Below, one piece after another: positions 16,828 through 25,837 of a stretch of DNA of 39,975 nt (the first letter of the stretch is position 1; every line of letters begins with the position of its first letter). The notes below the pieces were generated by a model. The model searched no databases and was not told the origin of the DNA. It saw only the letters and a program-made list of their open reading frames with translations. Origin of the DNA: Actinomycetota bacterium (GTDB taxonomy: Bacteria; Actinomycetota; Acidimicrobiia; Acidimicrobiales; JAMCPL01); the NCBI GenBank assembly GCA_023379675.1, contig JAMCPL010000023.1, positions 1-39,975 of the forward strand, written 5' to 3'. The translations under genes were made by a program, and so were the position numbers.

Positions 16828-17534
16828 GGCCTGCCTACCGACGCAGTTGCACGCTGAAAATCGCGCTGTGCCCGTGAAAAGACCGAGTTCAGCAGAGAAA
16901 CGGTTACCGCCCCATCGACGTGCTCCACAATCCTCCCTGCTGGATCCACCAGAAAGGTCTCCGGCGGGCCCGTTACTCCGTAGGCAACCGCTATCCTGCC
17001 CGTTGGATCAAGCACTTCCGGCCAGATGGCTCCGGTTTCTCCCATAAATCGAGCCACTAAGTTGGCTGGATCGTCAAAGGCCACCCCTACCACGGACACG
17101 CCACCGGGCCCACGATGCTCCATCGCAAAAGTGAGCAACTGCAGCGCTTCCTGCAAGCAGGGTGGGCACCATGAAGCAAAGAAATTGACCAGTATCCACC
17201 TGCCGTGCAGCGTGCTCATCGAGAATGGCCTACCTGCCGGTCCTGCCGGTGCGCCTGATGATGAGTCCGCTCCAGCTCCTGGATGGCCTGCAGATGCAGC
17301 CCGGAGCGCCCCTCCAATACTATCGCCATAGAATGCAACACCCTCTATGGCGGTACCTTGGATACTGGGCGCTCGCTGGCCAAGTAGGGGCGTATCCGCA
17401 ACGGTCTGTGATGGCGGTACCCGGGTGGCAAGCAAGACCACCAGACCGATGACACAAGCCAGAGCAACGGCAGATACGATACGTACAGGTTTTCTTTTGG
17501 AAACACGATAACCAGGAGGAAGGCCTTCAGTCAT
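16824..17534 (-). CDS. ccmG: CcmG/ResA-type thiol:disulfide oxidoreductase
   Basis: A 236-residue membrane-anchored thioredoxin-like protein that keeps apocytochrome or CcmH cysteines reduced on the outer face. A membrane anchor (IVSAVALACVIGLVVLLA) lies near the N-terminus, a Gly/Ala/Ser-rich spacer follows, then the thioredoxin domain with ILVNFFASWCPPCLQEA (C123/C126), VVGVAFDDP, YGVTGPPETFLVDPAGRI (the cis-Pro loop) and a final helix. ATG 17534 overlaps the ccmF stop by eight bases; the frame is open to 17591, but that part lies within ccmF. Confidence 0.93.
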   Translation of the reverse strand: MTEGLPPGYRVSKRKPVRIVSAVALACVIGLVVLLATRVPPSQTVADTPLLGQRAPSIQGTAIEGVAFYGDSIGGALRAASAGHPGAGADSSSGAPAGPAGRPFSMSTLHGRWILVNFFASWCPPCLQEALQLLTFAMEHRGPGGVSVVGVAFDDPANLVARFMGETGAIWPEVLDPTGRIAVAYGVTGPPETFLVDPAGRIVEHVDGAVTVSLLNSVFSRAQRDFQRATASVGRP

Positions 17535-19713
17535 TTGTGCTAGTAGGTCGCCTCTTGTCTTCAACGGCTCCGGCGCCTCCGGCGCCTGCAAGCACCTCCT
17601 CTCCTTCTCCTCCCGTAGCGATTACGCAAACACCCGGACAACCGGCTGTGCCACCGGCACCTGCATGATTATGAATGCCTGCACGAACGCCAGTCACCTC
17701 TCCTGCCGTCACATCACGCGCGGATCTACTGGCACGCACCCCGCGCACTGGCCTATGGCTCCTGTCCAGTAAAGCAAGCAATATGCCGCCCGCAGCCATG
17801 CCTGCTCCCAGCCATAGCCACATCACCAGCGGCTGGACGGTGACGCCGATAGTGAGCTTCCCGTCTTTGTGTGTGGGGAGTGATTCGAGAGTAAGGTACA
17901 CATCGCGAAAAAGACCGGAGTCGAGAGCCGGAGTACCGACCGGTTCTACGGCCGAGCCGAACCAGCTGACACCAGGCCTGTAAGGACCCTGGCCATCCAC
18001 CATCACTCTCGCACCAGCAAAATGGCGAGCCGGCGTCCCTGACTCGTACTGCCCGAGGTACTCTATGCTTTGCCCAGCAAAGGTGGCTGACGAGTCCGGC
18101 GCAAGCGTCACGCTTCCCCTGACGGCGAAGGACACCGCAGATGCCAGAGCAACGGCGATGACTGTTACCCCTACATGTGCCAGGTGCCCGCCCGATTCAC
18201 GCGTCAAGATTGCCCGTGCCCAGCTGCGATGGCGAGTCCTAGCGGCTCGCACATGCAAGTATGCCTGCCGTACACCGGCGGTCACCACAAAAGCAGCAGC
18301 CGGATACACCACGAGCAGAACCATGTTAGATATCCCCACGGCAACACACGCCATTGCCGTGAGCCCCCCCGCCCACGCTGGAATGAGAAGTCGCCTCTTA
18401 AGCACTCCCCTGCTCGCAGCACCCCAGGGGATCACTGGAGCTATCCCCATGAGAAGCAACAGCAAAATCGCCACTGGCATCCCCAGGGTATTGAAGTATG
18501 GTCCCCCGACAGTCACCTGAGTGCCCTTGAGGGCCTGGTACACGAGGGGAAACAGAGTGCCAAAGAGAATGATTCCAGCGAGTAGGGCAAACGATACGTT
18601 TTGCACGAGAAGCATCCCCTCCCTGGATCGGAAGCCGGCCGACCTCTCACTTGAACGCAACGTGTCTCCCCGCCAAGCCAGCAGGGCAACGCCGGTTACA
18701 ACGGACACTCCGAGCAGGATGAGTATATATGCACCCACATCCGACTCCGTAAATGCATGCACAGACTCCACGACACCTGACCGGGTAAGGAATGTACCCA
18801 GTATAGTAAGGCAGAAAGCTGAAATGACCAAGGAGACCGTCCAGACGCGATATGCGCCGTTACGTTCGGTAGCCATAGATGAGTGTATGTACGCTGCGCC
18901 CACAAGCCATGGCAGCAAAGCCGCGTTCTCCACTGGATCCCAGGCCCAGAACCCTCCCCAACCAAGAACTTGGTAAGACCACCAGGCACCGAGCAGTATG
19001 CCTGCGCCAAGGCATCCCCAAGCGAACATGGTCCATTTACGCGCTTCGAACTGCCACTTTCCATCCAAGCGACCGGTGGCAAGCGATGCTATGGCATAAG
19101 CAAATGGAATAGTAAATCCCACATATCCCAAGTAGAGTAGCGGAGGGTGGATGACCACCAGGATGTTGTTCTGCAAGAGCGGGTTGGGTCCCACCCCGTT
19201 GGAAGGATGGGGTCCACTGAATGTCGCGAACGGGTTGGCAGGACCGAGCATGATGCCAAAGAAGAAGGCCGAAACTCCATAGCACACAAGTTGGACCCAA
19301 GCGTAGAAAGGATCCCCTGCCTGCTTACGGTGCCTGTAGGCAAACACGGCAATATATCCGGCCAGAACCAGTCCCCATAGTAGGATCGAGCCGGCAAGCG
19401 AGGACCACATGCCGGTAATCGTGTACAGCAAAGGTGTCTGCCTGCTACCGACTTCTGCAACATAAATTATGGAGAAATCATGGGTAAAAAGAGCTTCCTG
19501 CATTGCGACCGTGGCAACTAGCGCTCCGCCAACCAGCAACACAGCATATAGCGGCACGGAACGAAGCAGGCTCAGCCCGCGCGACTGGACGCTCTCCCCG
19601 TCCAGGACACCTACATGCTTGGTTACGGCCAGCCCCCAGCCCGCCACTATCATGCCGACCATGGAGGCCACAAAGGCCAGCAATACCCCCAGGGTACCGA
19701 GAACCGCTATCAC
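17527..19713 (-). CDS. ccmF: Heme lyase subunit CcmF
   Basis: A 728-residue polytopic membrane protein, the central subunit of the System I heme lyase that attaches heme to CXXCH of apocytochrome c. The WWD motif WGGFWAWDPVENAALLPWL faces the outside and binds heme. Conserved His residues are seen in VIHPPLLYLGYVG and AAYIHSSMA, and FLTRSGVVESVHAF is also diagnostic. About thirteen to fifteen membrane segments are present, with a large loop before the last one. The C-terminus carries an extra Gly/Ala-rich, low-complexity tail of about 90 residues. The start GTG 19713 overlaps the ccmE stop (GTGA). Confidence 0.96.
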   Translation of the reverse strand: MIAVLGTLGVLLAFVASMVGMIVAGWGLAVTKHVGVLDGESVQSRGLSLLRSVPLYAVLLVGGALVATVAMQEALFTHDFSIIYVAEVGSRQTPLLYTITGMWSSLAGSILLWGLVLAGYIAVFAYRHRKQAGDPFYAWVQLVCYGVSAFFFGIMLGPANPFATFSGPHPSNGVGPNPLLQNNILVVIHPPLLYLGYVGFTIPFAYAIASLATGRLDGKWQFEARKWTMFAWGCLGAGILLGAWWSYQVLGWGGFWAWDPVENAALLPWLVGAAYIHSSMATERNGAYRVWTVSLVISAFCLTILGTFLTRSGVVESVHAFTESDVGAYILILLGVSVVTGVALLAWRGDTLRSSERSAGFRSREGMLLVQNVSFALLAGIILFGTLFPLVYQALKGTQVTVGGPYFNTLGMPVAILLLLLMGIAPVIPWGAASRGVLKRRLLIPAWAGGLTAMACVAVGISNMVLLVVYPAAAFVVTAGVRQAYLHVRAARTRHRSWARAILTRESGGHLAHVGVTVIAVALASAVSFAVRGSVTLAPDSSATFAGQSIEYLGQYESGTPARHFAGARVMVDGQGPYRPGVSWFGSAVEPVGTPALDSGLFRDVYLTLESLPTHKDGKLTIGVTVQPLVMWLWLGAGMAAGGILLALLDRSHRPVRGVRASRSARDVTAGEVTGVRAGIHNHAGAGGTAGCPGVCVIATGGEGEEVLAGAGGAGAVEDKRRPTSTND

Positions 19714-20120
19714 GATTTCTTTGCAGGGGTGTACGCTGAAGAGTGCTTGACCATTATGCGGTTGGTCCAGAAATAGCCGGCCTGAAAATGCCCTACCAGC
19801 ACCACCCTTATGTCCACTTGGAACAGTTGTGGCGGTTGCTCCACTGCAAGCACGTCCACCCTGTGTCCTCCCCCTGTTACCGCAAAATCGACACCCTGAC
19901 GGGTCTTTTGAACACTACCAGGTGCTACGACACCTTCCAGCCGGAAGGACTTGGAACCGAGCGAGTCCTTTTGAGCAAGTGCCTGCGGAACCGTCAGGTA
20001 ATAATTAAGTGCGCTTCCAACTCCTTCATAGAGCAGGAATCCCAGCGCCGAAAAGAACACCAGGGCGACAATCACCATGCGCAACCTATTGGATCTACTA
20101 CGCTCAAGTGACTCAGTCAC
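19710..20120 (-). CDS. ccmE: Heme chaperone CcmE
   Basis: A 136-residue single-pass membrane protein that carries heme covalently from CcmABCD to CcmF. The N-terminal anchor is VIVALVFFSALGFLLY; the OB-fold domain has FRLEGVVAPGSV and VDFAVTGGG. The heme-binding motif H-x-x-x-Y is at H126-S-S-A-Y130, close to the C-terminus as in other CcmE proteins. The start GTG 20120 overlaps the end of ccmD by eight bases. Confidence 0.93.
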   Translation of the reverse strand: MTESLERSRSNRLRMVIVALVFFSALGFLLYEGVGSALNYYLTVPQALAQKDSLGSKSFRLEGVVAPGSVQKTRQGVDFAVTGGGHRVDVLAVEQPPQLFQVDIRVVLVGHFQAGYFWTNRIMVKHSSAYTPAKKS

Positions 20121-20256
20121 GAAGCACGCTTCTTCCGTTTCCTGTATCCAACGCCTTGGCCGCCTTTTCCAGCCTGGCTCGCCTTACCATAAGCGTAACG
20201 CCATACAAGAAAAGCACGGCCAGAGCTATGATATAACCTGCATAGATGTACTTCAT
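20113..20256 (-). CDS. ccmD: CcmD-like small membrane protein
   Basis: A 47-residue protein with one membrane helix (AGYIIALAVLFLYGVTLMV) followed by a basic, charged tail (RRARLEKAAKAL). This is the usual layout of CcmD, which stabilises the CcmC-CcmE-heme complex. ATG 20256 is preceded by AGGAGG at 20263-20268, six bases away. It sits between ccmC and ccmE, the standard place for ccmD, and overlaps ccmE. The longer open frame in the same phase up to 20979 is a shadow of ccmC. Confidence 0.85.
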   Translation of the reverse strand: MKYIYAGYIIALAVLFLYGVTLMVRRARLEKAAKALDTGNGRSVLRD

Positions 20257-20402
20257 CTCGAGCCTCCTGGCAATGTTGCCCCTTCCGTCACCGTGCTCGC
20301 CGTGCTCGTCGCCACACTCGCCTCCGTGCTCGTCGCCACACCTGACGCCGTACCCGCCGACCAACTCGTGCCCTGAACAACCACCGGTACATAGCCACCC
20401 AA
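20257..20402. other. Short repetitive spacer between ccmC and ccmD
   Basis: This 146-bp gap is the only sizeable one in the ccm operon. It contains imperfect tandem copies of a CCGTGCTCGTCGCCACAC-like unit around 20290-20345 and the ccmD ribosome binding site. No gene is seen in it. Confidence 0.6.
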
Positions 20403-21215
20403 CTACCCGCCCGCCACCGGCACTCTCAGATCCGCCGGCAACTCCAAGTTTCCGGGAGCTCCGGCCTCCGCCATACGTTCCCTGATGGCAGCTTCCATCG
20501 TGGCTCCCACCAAGTGCTCCTTGAGTACCTCTATCCTGTAACGGTTGACAAGCATCCATACAAACAGAAGAAGGAACGCCACGAATGAAAGAGCCAGGGT
20601 GGCTCCCATAATGCCTCCTATCTTCGGCGTAAGGGATGGATTGAGCACGGTGGATTTCTGGTGAAGAGTCTTCCACCAGAGCACCGAGAACTGTATAAGC
20701 GGTACGTCCACGAAAGCCACCAGCGCCGTGATTGCACACGCGCGCGCACGACGTTGCGGATCCGCAGTCGACTTCCTTATTGCGACATATCCCAGGAAGA
20801 GCAAGAGCAACAGTGCGGTGGACGTAAGGGTTGCATCCCATGTCCAGTACACACCCCATACCGGCCTGCCCCACAGGGACCCAGTGACAATGGTAAGTGC
20901 TATGAAAACAATCCCGGTCTCGACGGAAGCGGCTGCCAGCCGATCGAAGAAAGGCGACCGCGTCCTTCGCCAGAGCCACAGTGCGCTCGACAATGCCGCA
21001 AGAGCAAAAGCAACGTAAAGTGCGACCGTGGCAAGAGCCGGGTGTATGTACAGCAACCTGACAAGATTACCCTGCACCTTATCGGGTGGAGTAACCCAGA
21101 GCCCCAGGTATACGTCCAGGGCAATGGCGAGGATCGCCGCCACTCCTATTGCCCGTACCCATCTGTTCCTTCTTGCGCTCCAGGGTGCCAGCCGTGTGAC
21201 CGGTTCTGCTGCCAT
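20403..21215 (-). CDS. ccmC: Heme handling protein CcmC
   Basis: A 270-residue protein with six membrane segments that loads heme onto CcmE. The WWD-like motif is WGVYWTWDATLTSTALLLL; flanking His-containing loops are LLYIHPALA and WWKTLHQKSTV. The C-terminal cytoplasmic tail is longer than usual (about 45 residues). ATG 21215 is selected because AAGGAGA lies six bases upstream; the open frame continues to 21269. It follows ccmB in the operon after 79 bp. Confidence 0.94.
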   Translation of the reverse strand: MAAEPVTRLAPWSARRNRWVRAIGVAAILAIALDVYLGLWVTPPDKVQGNLVRLLYIHPALATVALYVAFALAALSSALWLWRRTRSPFFDRLAAASVETGIVFIALTIVTGSLWGRPVWGVYWTWDATLTSTALLLLLFLGYVAIRKSTADPQRRARACAITALVAFVDVPLIQFSVLWWKTLHQKSTVLNPSLTPKIGGIMGATLALSFVAFLLLFVWMLVNRYRIEVLKEHLVGATMEAAIRERMAEAGAPGNLELPADLRVPVAGG

Positions 21216-21294
21216 AGCCGTTCTCCTTTTACGTATCACTTTATCTATCGTAACCATTACTTCCAGCAACGACCTATCCGGTGAGCACCTGAAC

Positions 21295-21963
21295 TCATTT
21301 CATATCCTCCATAGGGCCATAGAGAACGATGCCGACACATATATAGAGAGCGGCAAAAGCTCCGAGCAAGCCTAGCCATGGAGACGATGCCGAACTGTTC
21401 CCTTGCAATCCGATCTGCCAGGCTCGCGTTCCAGCAATCAGTACGGGGCTGGCCACCGGAAGGAAGAGCAACGGTAGCAGCGTCTCACGAAGCCGCATAC
21501 CCGAGACCAGCGCGCCATATATGGTGCCAGCGGCTGCAAGCCCCACCGTGCCCAAGATGCCAGATACCAGTAACTCCGCAGGTGATTTGACGTGCGCACC
21601 GTAAAGCACGATGATCCCCGATGTCACCAGCACCTCCAGAGCGAACAGCTCAGAGCCTATCGCCAGCAGCTTTCCTGCAAAGAACCCGGCCGGATCAATG
21701 CCAGCCAGAGCCATACTGTCACGTAGCCCTTCGGCAGATTCCAAAGAGAAGCTCCTCTGTACTGCAAACATGGTAGAGAAAAGCACCGCCATCCAGAACA
21801 GCCCTGGCGCCGCTGTAATAAGAGGATTCCTGTCAGGACCTAGAGCGAATGCAAACAGGACCAGTACGAGCAGCGCGAACGGAGCCATCTGATTGATCAC
21901 AACCCTGGAGCGCAACTCTATCCTCAGGTCTTTGCCGGCGATCAGCAGGGTGTCACGCAACAT
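21295..21963 (-). CDS. ccmB: Heme exporter membrane subunit CcmB
   Basis: A 222-residue protein with six membrane segments, the permease partner of CcmA. The N-terminus AGKDLRIELRSRVVINQMAPFALLVLVLF is typical of CcmB, as are FWMAVLFSTMFAVQRSFSLE and the middle segment with MRLRETLLPLLFLPVASPVLIAG. ATG 21963 has GGAAG eight bases upstream and overlaps the ccmA stop (21953) by 11 bases; ATG 21972 is an alternative. The longer open frame upstream is a shadow of ccmA. Confidence 0.92.
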   Translation of the reverse strand: MLRDTLLIAGKDLRIELRSRVVINQMAPFALLVLVLFAFALGPDRNPLITAAPGLFWMAVLFSTMFAVQRSFSLESAEGLRDSMALAGIDPAGFFAGKLLAIGSELFALEVLVTSGIIVLYGAHVKSPAELLVSGILGTVGLAAAGTIYGALVSGMRLRETLLPLLFLPVASPVLIAGTRAWQIGLQGNSSASSPWLGLLGAFAALYICVGIVLYGPMEDMK

Positions 21964-22798
21964 TGCAGCCATCTTCCGAAGGCCGTAGCCCTTGGGGCGA
22001 ATCCCGCCGTATCCCCTGATCCGTACTTTGCAACGGCGCCTGCCGCAAATCCTGCTGAAGGGGATGCCCTGCCAGGACCTGGCCTGTACCGGCAGCGACG
22101 GCACCGAGCCTGGCGGTACCAGTACGGGAACCCATGCAGGCAGCAGCAGTGACGCCATCGCCCACCACCACCCCGCCCGATATGGATACGACCCTGCTTG
22201 CCAATACAAGCGCTTCTTCCAGCTCATGCGACGCTATTAGCATAGTGGAACCTGCTGCGGCAGCCTGCGCGACCACCTCACCCAGCATCGCCCTGCCTTC
22301 AGCATCCAGGCTTGCGTGCGGCTCGTCCAGTAACCAGATCTCAGGATGGCGTGCCACCAGGAAAGCAATGGCCACTCGCCTGCGCTGGCCCGCCGATAGC
22401 AGGCCTGCGCGGGTACTCTCCAGCCTGCCTCCCACTCCCAACCGCTCCAATGCCCCAGGTATCCTTGCAGGATCCGCCCTGGCTGCCTTCATATGGAACA
22501 CCAGGTTCTCCCGGACGGTGAGATCATCATAAAGTGCCGGTGCATGACCCAGAAGCCCTATGCGCTTCCTGGCTTCATCCCTGCCAGCTTGCAGATCGTA
22601 CCCGGCCACCTGTGCCTCTCCCCGGGAAACCGGTAACAGGCCCGCACACAGCCTCAGCAGGCTCGACTTGCCGGCTCCGTTCGGCCCTTCGACCACCACG
22701 ACCTCTCCTCTCTCGACGCGCAGATCGACACCGGCAAGCACCGGAAACTGTCCCACCATAGAGACGACTGACTTCAGCACAATTGCAGGAGTGGACAT
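21953..22798 (-). CDS. ccmA: Heme exporter ATPase CcmA
   Basis: A 281-residue ABC ATPase that powers release of heme-loaded CcmE with CcmB and CcmC. Walker A is EGPNGAGKSS, the signature LSAGQRRRVAIAF, Walker B IWLLDEPHASLD, and the switch His is in MLIASHELEEA. The family is usually little over 200 residues. Here about 60 extra residues, rich in Gly, Gln and Arg, follow GGVVVGDG and run into the ccmB start. They may be an untranslated-looking read-through rather than a domain. ATG 22798 is the first gene start of the eight-gene minus-strand operon; no clear ribosome site is seen. Confidence 0.93.
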   Translation of the reverse strand: MSTPAIVLKSVVSMVGQFPVLAGVDLRVERGEVVVVEGPNGAGKSSLLRLCAGLLPVSRGEAQVAGYDLQAGRDEARKRIGLLGHAPALYDDLTVRENLVFHMKAARADPARIPGALERLGVGGRLESTRAGLLSAGQRRRVAIAFLVARHPEIWLLDEPHASLDAEGRAMLGEVVAQAAAAGSTMLIASHELEEALVLASRVVSISGGVVVGDGVTAAACMGSRTGTARLGAVAAGTGQVLAGHPLQQDLRQAPLQSTDQGIRRDSPQGLRPSEDGCNVA

Positions 22799-23060
22799 TA
22801 CTAAGTACAATGGTAGAGCCTAATGGCCTATCTGCGCAAGACCACTGACCCATATTATTTTGGCTCTTGAGCGCCGATACCTGGCTGGCGCTGCATGTGC
22901 CGCTCCTCGAAATACCAGCGACCATCTCACCGGCGGTTGCTCCAGCACCCGAACAATGATACGTGTAAGTATATTAATGCATTCATGCATTCACCAACAG
23001 CAATCCACCGCCGTGACAGGTCGCAGTTCTGGGTATAGACAGGCCCGAGCCGCACATGCT

Positions 23061-23576
23061 TCAAATATTTACGCGTTGCCGCAGCCAGGATACCCCATCG
23101 TCTGATGCCATGGCGGCCTGCCATCCCTGCAGGGCCTTCTCCACTTCTTCTTTGTCGTGTATACGAGCTAATATCTCCACGGTAAGCTCCTCGCCCAACA
23201 CTTCAGCAGCCGTGTCACCCGCAGGCTTCTCCGGCAAAGATTTGTATGGCTTAGACCACTGCTGCTGTTTGGCGCTCTCCGGCAATTTTGCTTTCATGTG
23301 GCGAGGATGCAGCACGTGGTGAAGCATGTCCACCACTCCATTCTCCAGATCGTCAGCCAGCCGCTCGGCCTCTATGACATGCGCTTGACTTACCAACGGC
23401 GGCTTCCACCGCGAGTAATCCGGTTTCCTCATCAAGTATATCTCGCCGGTGGCGGCAACCCAGTAGAGATCATAGGCATGATTCCGGTCATCGGCTGATC
23501 GCCAGTCTGTCCCGTAACATGTCTCGTCGGAGGTACGCCTCGATTTATTACTGTCGTAAAACTCTTCGATATTCAT
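23061..23576 (-). CDS. Conserved actinobacterial-type protein, unknown function
   Basis: A 171-residue soluble acidic protein. The N-terminal half has EEFYDSNKSRRTSDETCYGTDWR and YDLYWVAATGEIYLMRKPDY; the C-terminal half has VTVEILARI-like TVEILARIHDKEEVEKALQGW and SWLRQRV. This layout resembles a family of uncharacterised proteins I recall from actinobacteria, with a pause of low-conservation residues in the middle. The start is ATG 23576, with GGAG four bases upstream of the CATG/ATG pair; the neighbouring ATG 23579 is equivalent. It is in the same orientation as the ccm operon, 262 bp upstream of ccmA. No enzymatic motif is recognised. Confidence 0.7.
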   Translation of the reverse strand: MNIEEFYDSNKSRRTSDETCYGTDWRSADDRNHAYDLYWVAATGEIYLMRKPDYSRWKPPLVSQAHVIEAERLADDLENGVVDMLHHVLHPRHMKAKLPESAKQQQWSKPYKSLPEKPAGDTAAEVLGEELTVEILARIHDKEEVEKALQGWQAAMASDDGVSWLRQRVNI

Positions 23577-23750
23577 CATGCTCCAATCCGATCTTATCTG
23601 ATCCAATCTATCCTATTCTAGGTAACGCAGCTGCCTGGCGACCCGAACTACTTGCCGCTGGACATGCCTGGGCCCACGGGCATACGGACATGAGCACCGT
23701 CTGGCCGGGTTGCCGTTTGACTCTACGGCCGCACGATCCCTCATCTTGGA

Positions 23751-23999
23751 TCAGCCAGCGCCATCCGGTGAGACCGTGGTACCTAGTGGAGTGTGCCGAT
23801 CTTTCCACCACCTGAAGAGTGCCAGCAAAGTCCAGATACCTTCCACCACGCCGAAGGGCCAAGCTTTACTGAGAAAGCCGTAGGTGCTCGAGAGGGCACA
23901 TCCGAGGGCGAAGGCCAGTATGAAGTGACCGTTGCGCCGTTCCAACGCATACATGGCCATCATGAAGGTGAGTGCAACCACTCCGAATACAGTAAGCAT
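23751..23999 (-). CDS. Small conserved membrane protein
   Basis: An 82-residue protein with two or three hydrophobic segments. The pattern TFMMAMYALERRNGHFILAF followed by GCALSSTYGFLSKAWPFGVVE and IWTLLALFRWW resembles a short membrane family found in actinobacteria whose role is not known. ATG 23999 begins just before the first helix; the frame is open to 24041. It lies 174 bp upstream of the preceding conserved gene on the same strand. Confidence 0.7.
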   Translation of the reverse strand: MLTVFGVVALTFMMAMYALERRNGHFILAFALGCALSSTYGFLSKAWPFGVVEGIWTLLALFRWWKDRHTPLGTTVSPDGAG

Positions 24000-24228
24000 A
24001 CACCTGAGCCTAGCGGCCGCCACGGCCGGGCACGCCGCCACGGCAATCTGTTAACAGAGCGTTCATGATCCAGAAACCCGTATGCAATACCTGCCTGGCA
24101 TGATCACCTGTGAAATATACGTTGGCATCGATCGTGGTTTTGCAGATGGCAGCTGGCAGGTGTCGGGCCTGACCTGTAGTTGCACGACACGATTGGGCGC
24201 CCGAGCAAGAAAACATAGGGAGTCTAAT
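24000..24228. other. Divergent intergenic region before the APC permease
   Basis: Apart from the permease ribosome site (AGGGAG about 24217-24222) nothing certain is seen. The frame upstream of ATG 24229 is open to 24082, but it does not resemble a permease N-terminus. Confidence 0.4.
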
Positions 24229-25812
24229 ATGACAGATACAGGCACTACGGCTACTACCGCCACTACTGGCCAGATGAAGAGAACCCTTACTCTCACAGGA
24301 GTCACGGTGAACGGAATGGCATTAATCGCACCAGGAGCATTCCTCTGGACGACATTCCAGACTCAGGCGGCCCAGGTGAACCATGGCCTGGCTACAGGGT
24401 CCGACATGTGGACAGGGCTACTCTTCGCGTTCGTGCTGGCGATGCTGACAGCATGGAGCTACAGCCAGCTGGCGCGGATATATCCCGAAGCCGGCGCAGG
24501 TTCCAGCTACTATTTCGCCGAAGCCGCCTTCCTGGACAAAGAGAAGCCGCGCCACCGGCGATATGCCCGGGTGGCGAAACTCACCTTCGGGTGGATCAGC
24601 CACCTCTACTACTGGATATATCCCGGCATCATGATTGCCTTCATCGCGACCCTGGTCGGATATATCTACAGTTCGCTGTTCGGTGGCACGCTCGGCTGGG
24701 GGGCGCTGAGCCTGATATGCATAGCATCCGCTGCCGGAATCGGATACATAGCATATCGTGGTATTACAGGCTCGACACTGACTGCCATCATTATCAATGT
24801 CATACAGATCGTTACCCTTGTGGCCATGACCATCATCTTCTTCATAGCCTTCAGGATCGGCCATCCCCACGGAGGATACGTGCTGTCCAATGCCGGAGGT
24901 GTACTGATACCGCACAATTTCATCAATCTGCTGTACCAGTCCACAATAGCGATCCTGCTGCTGGTCGGCTTCGAGTCAATCACGGCGCTCGGCGCCGAAG
25001 CCCGCAATCCCGGACGCGACATACAGCGCGGGGTGATGATCAGCCTGATCATACAGGGAGGGTTCTGCTACCTTCTCGAGTACTTCGGGGCAAACTTCGC
25101 ACTTGGCTCGACAACCATCTCGGCCGCCAGAGGTACCAGCCCTTACCTGGCGGCAGGTGGCAATCCTGCGCCGATAGGTACTATGCTGCACAACTCCGCA
25201 AATATGATGTTTGGCGGCGGGGGAACGGCGGTCTCGCTGATAGTTGCCTCGACGGTCTTGCTGGCACTTGTAGGCACCACCCTGGCATGCATCAATACCG
25301 GTGTACGCGTTAGCTACGCAATGGCCAAGGATAAGGAACTGCCTTCGGTGCTCGGAACGCTTCACTCCCGCTTTTCGACCCCACACAGCGGTATCTGGGT
25401 GCTGGCTGCAGTATCTGCGGTCATAGGGATATACGGCGTGCACACTGTCGACAACCTGACTCAGATCACGCTTGCATCGAACACTGGCACCTTCATAGTG
25501 TATGGCATGACCTGCCTCGTAGCAGTGGTTGCATTTGCGAGCCGGCACGATCGCCACACGGTAAAGCACATCGTGCTCCCCGGACTTGGCTTTCTGATGA
25601 ACTTCGCCGAGCTTTGCGGGGTGGTCTACCTTGCACTGGCCTCAGGTGGTTCCGGTGCGTCGGATGCCGTCAAGGCGCTGGCGATTGTCGGCGTATGGGC
25701 GGTAATCGGATTGATCTGGGTAGCCCTGAACCCGCAAAAGCACAATGCCAAGAAGGTCGTGCTTGACCGGCAGCAGGAGCGTGTACGGGTCGGGCAGGGG
25801 GCGCAAGCGTGA
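24229..25812 (+). CDS. APC-superfamily amino acid/polyamine permease
   Basis: A 527-residue membrane carrier of the amino acid-polyamine-organocation superfamily. After a short Thr-rich cytoplasmic start (MTDTGTTATTATTGQ) come about twelve membrane segments. Diagnostic pieces are GVTVNGMALIAPGAFLW (helix 1 break), YPEAGAGSSYYFAEAAFL, GFESITALGAEARNPGRDIQRGV (helix 6 and following loop) and RVSYAMAKDKELPSVLGTLHSRFSTPHSGI. ATG 24229 has AGGGAG seven bases upstream. The substrate is unknown. The downstream glutamine synthetase family gene may share nitrogen metabolism with it, though 336 bp and two signalling genes lie between. The 3' end sits in a 15-bp direct repeat. Confidence 0.88.
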   Translation: MTDTGTTATTATTGQMKRTLTLTGVTVNGMALIAPGAFLWTTFQTQAAQVNHGLATGSDMWTGLLFAFVLAMLTAWSYSQLARIYPEAGAGSSYYFAEAAFLDKEKPRHRRYARVAKLTFGWISHLYYWIYPGIMIAFIATLVGYIYSSLFGGTLGWGALSLICIASAAGIGYIAYRGITGSTLTAIIINVIQIVTLVAMTIIFFIAFRIGHPHGGYVLSNAGGVLIPHNFINLLYQSTIAILLLVGFESITALGAEARNPGRDIQRGVMISLIIQGGFCYLLEYFGANFALGSTTISAARGTSPYLAAGGNPAPIGTMLHNSANMMFGGGGTAVSLIVASTVLLALVGTTLACINTGVRVSYAMAKDKELPSVLGTLHSRFSTPHSGIWVLAAVSAVIGIYGVHTVDNLTQITLASNTGTFIVYGMTCLVAVVAFASRHDRHTVKHIVLPGLGFLMNFAELCGVVYLALASGGSGASDAVKALAIVGVWAVIGLIWVALNPQKHNAKKVVLDRQQERVRVGQGAQA

Positions 25813-25837
25813 GTACAGGTGTGGGCGCAAGCGTGAG
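25799..25837. repeat. 15-bp direct repeat covering the permease stop codon
   Basis: GGGCGCAAGCGTGAG at 25799-25813 is repeated exactly at 25823-25837, a period of 24 bp. The first copy contains the last codons and the TGA of the APC permease gene. Confidence 0.75.

Noticed and set aside
20257-20979. Upstream extension of the ccmD frame
   Set aside because: It overlaps ccmC in another frame and has no membrane or domain pattern; the ribosome site marks ATG 20256 as the start.
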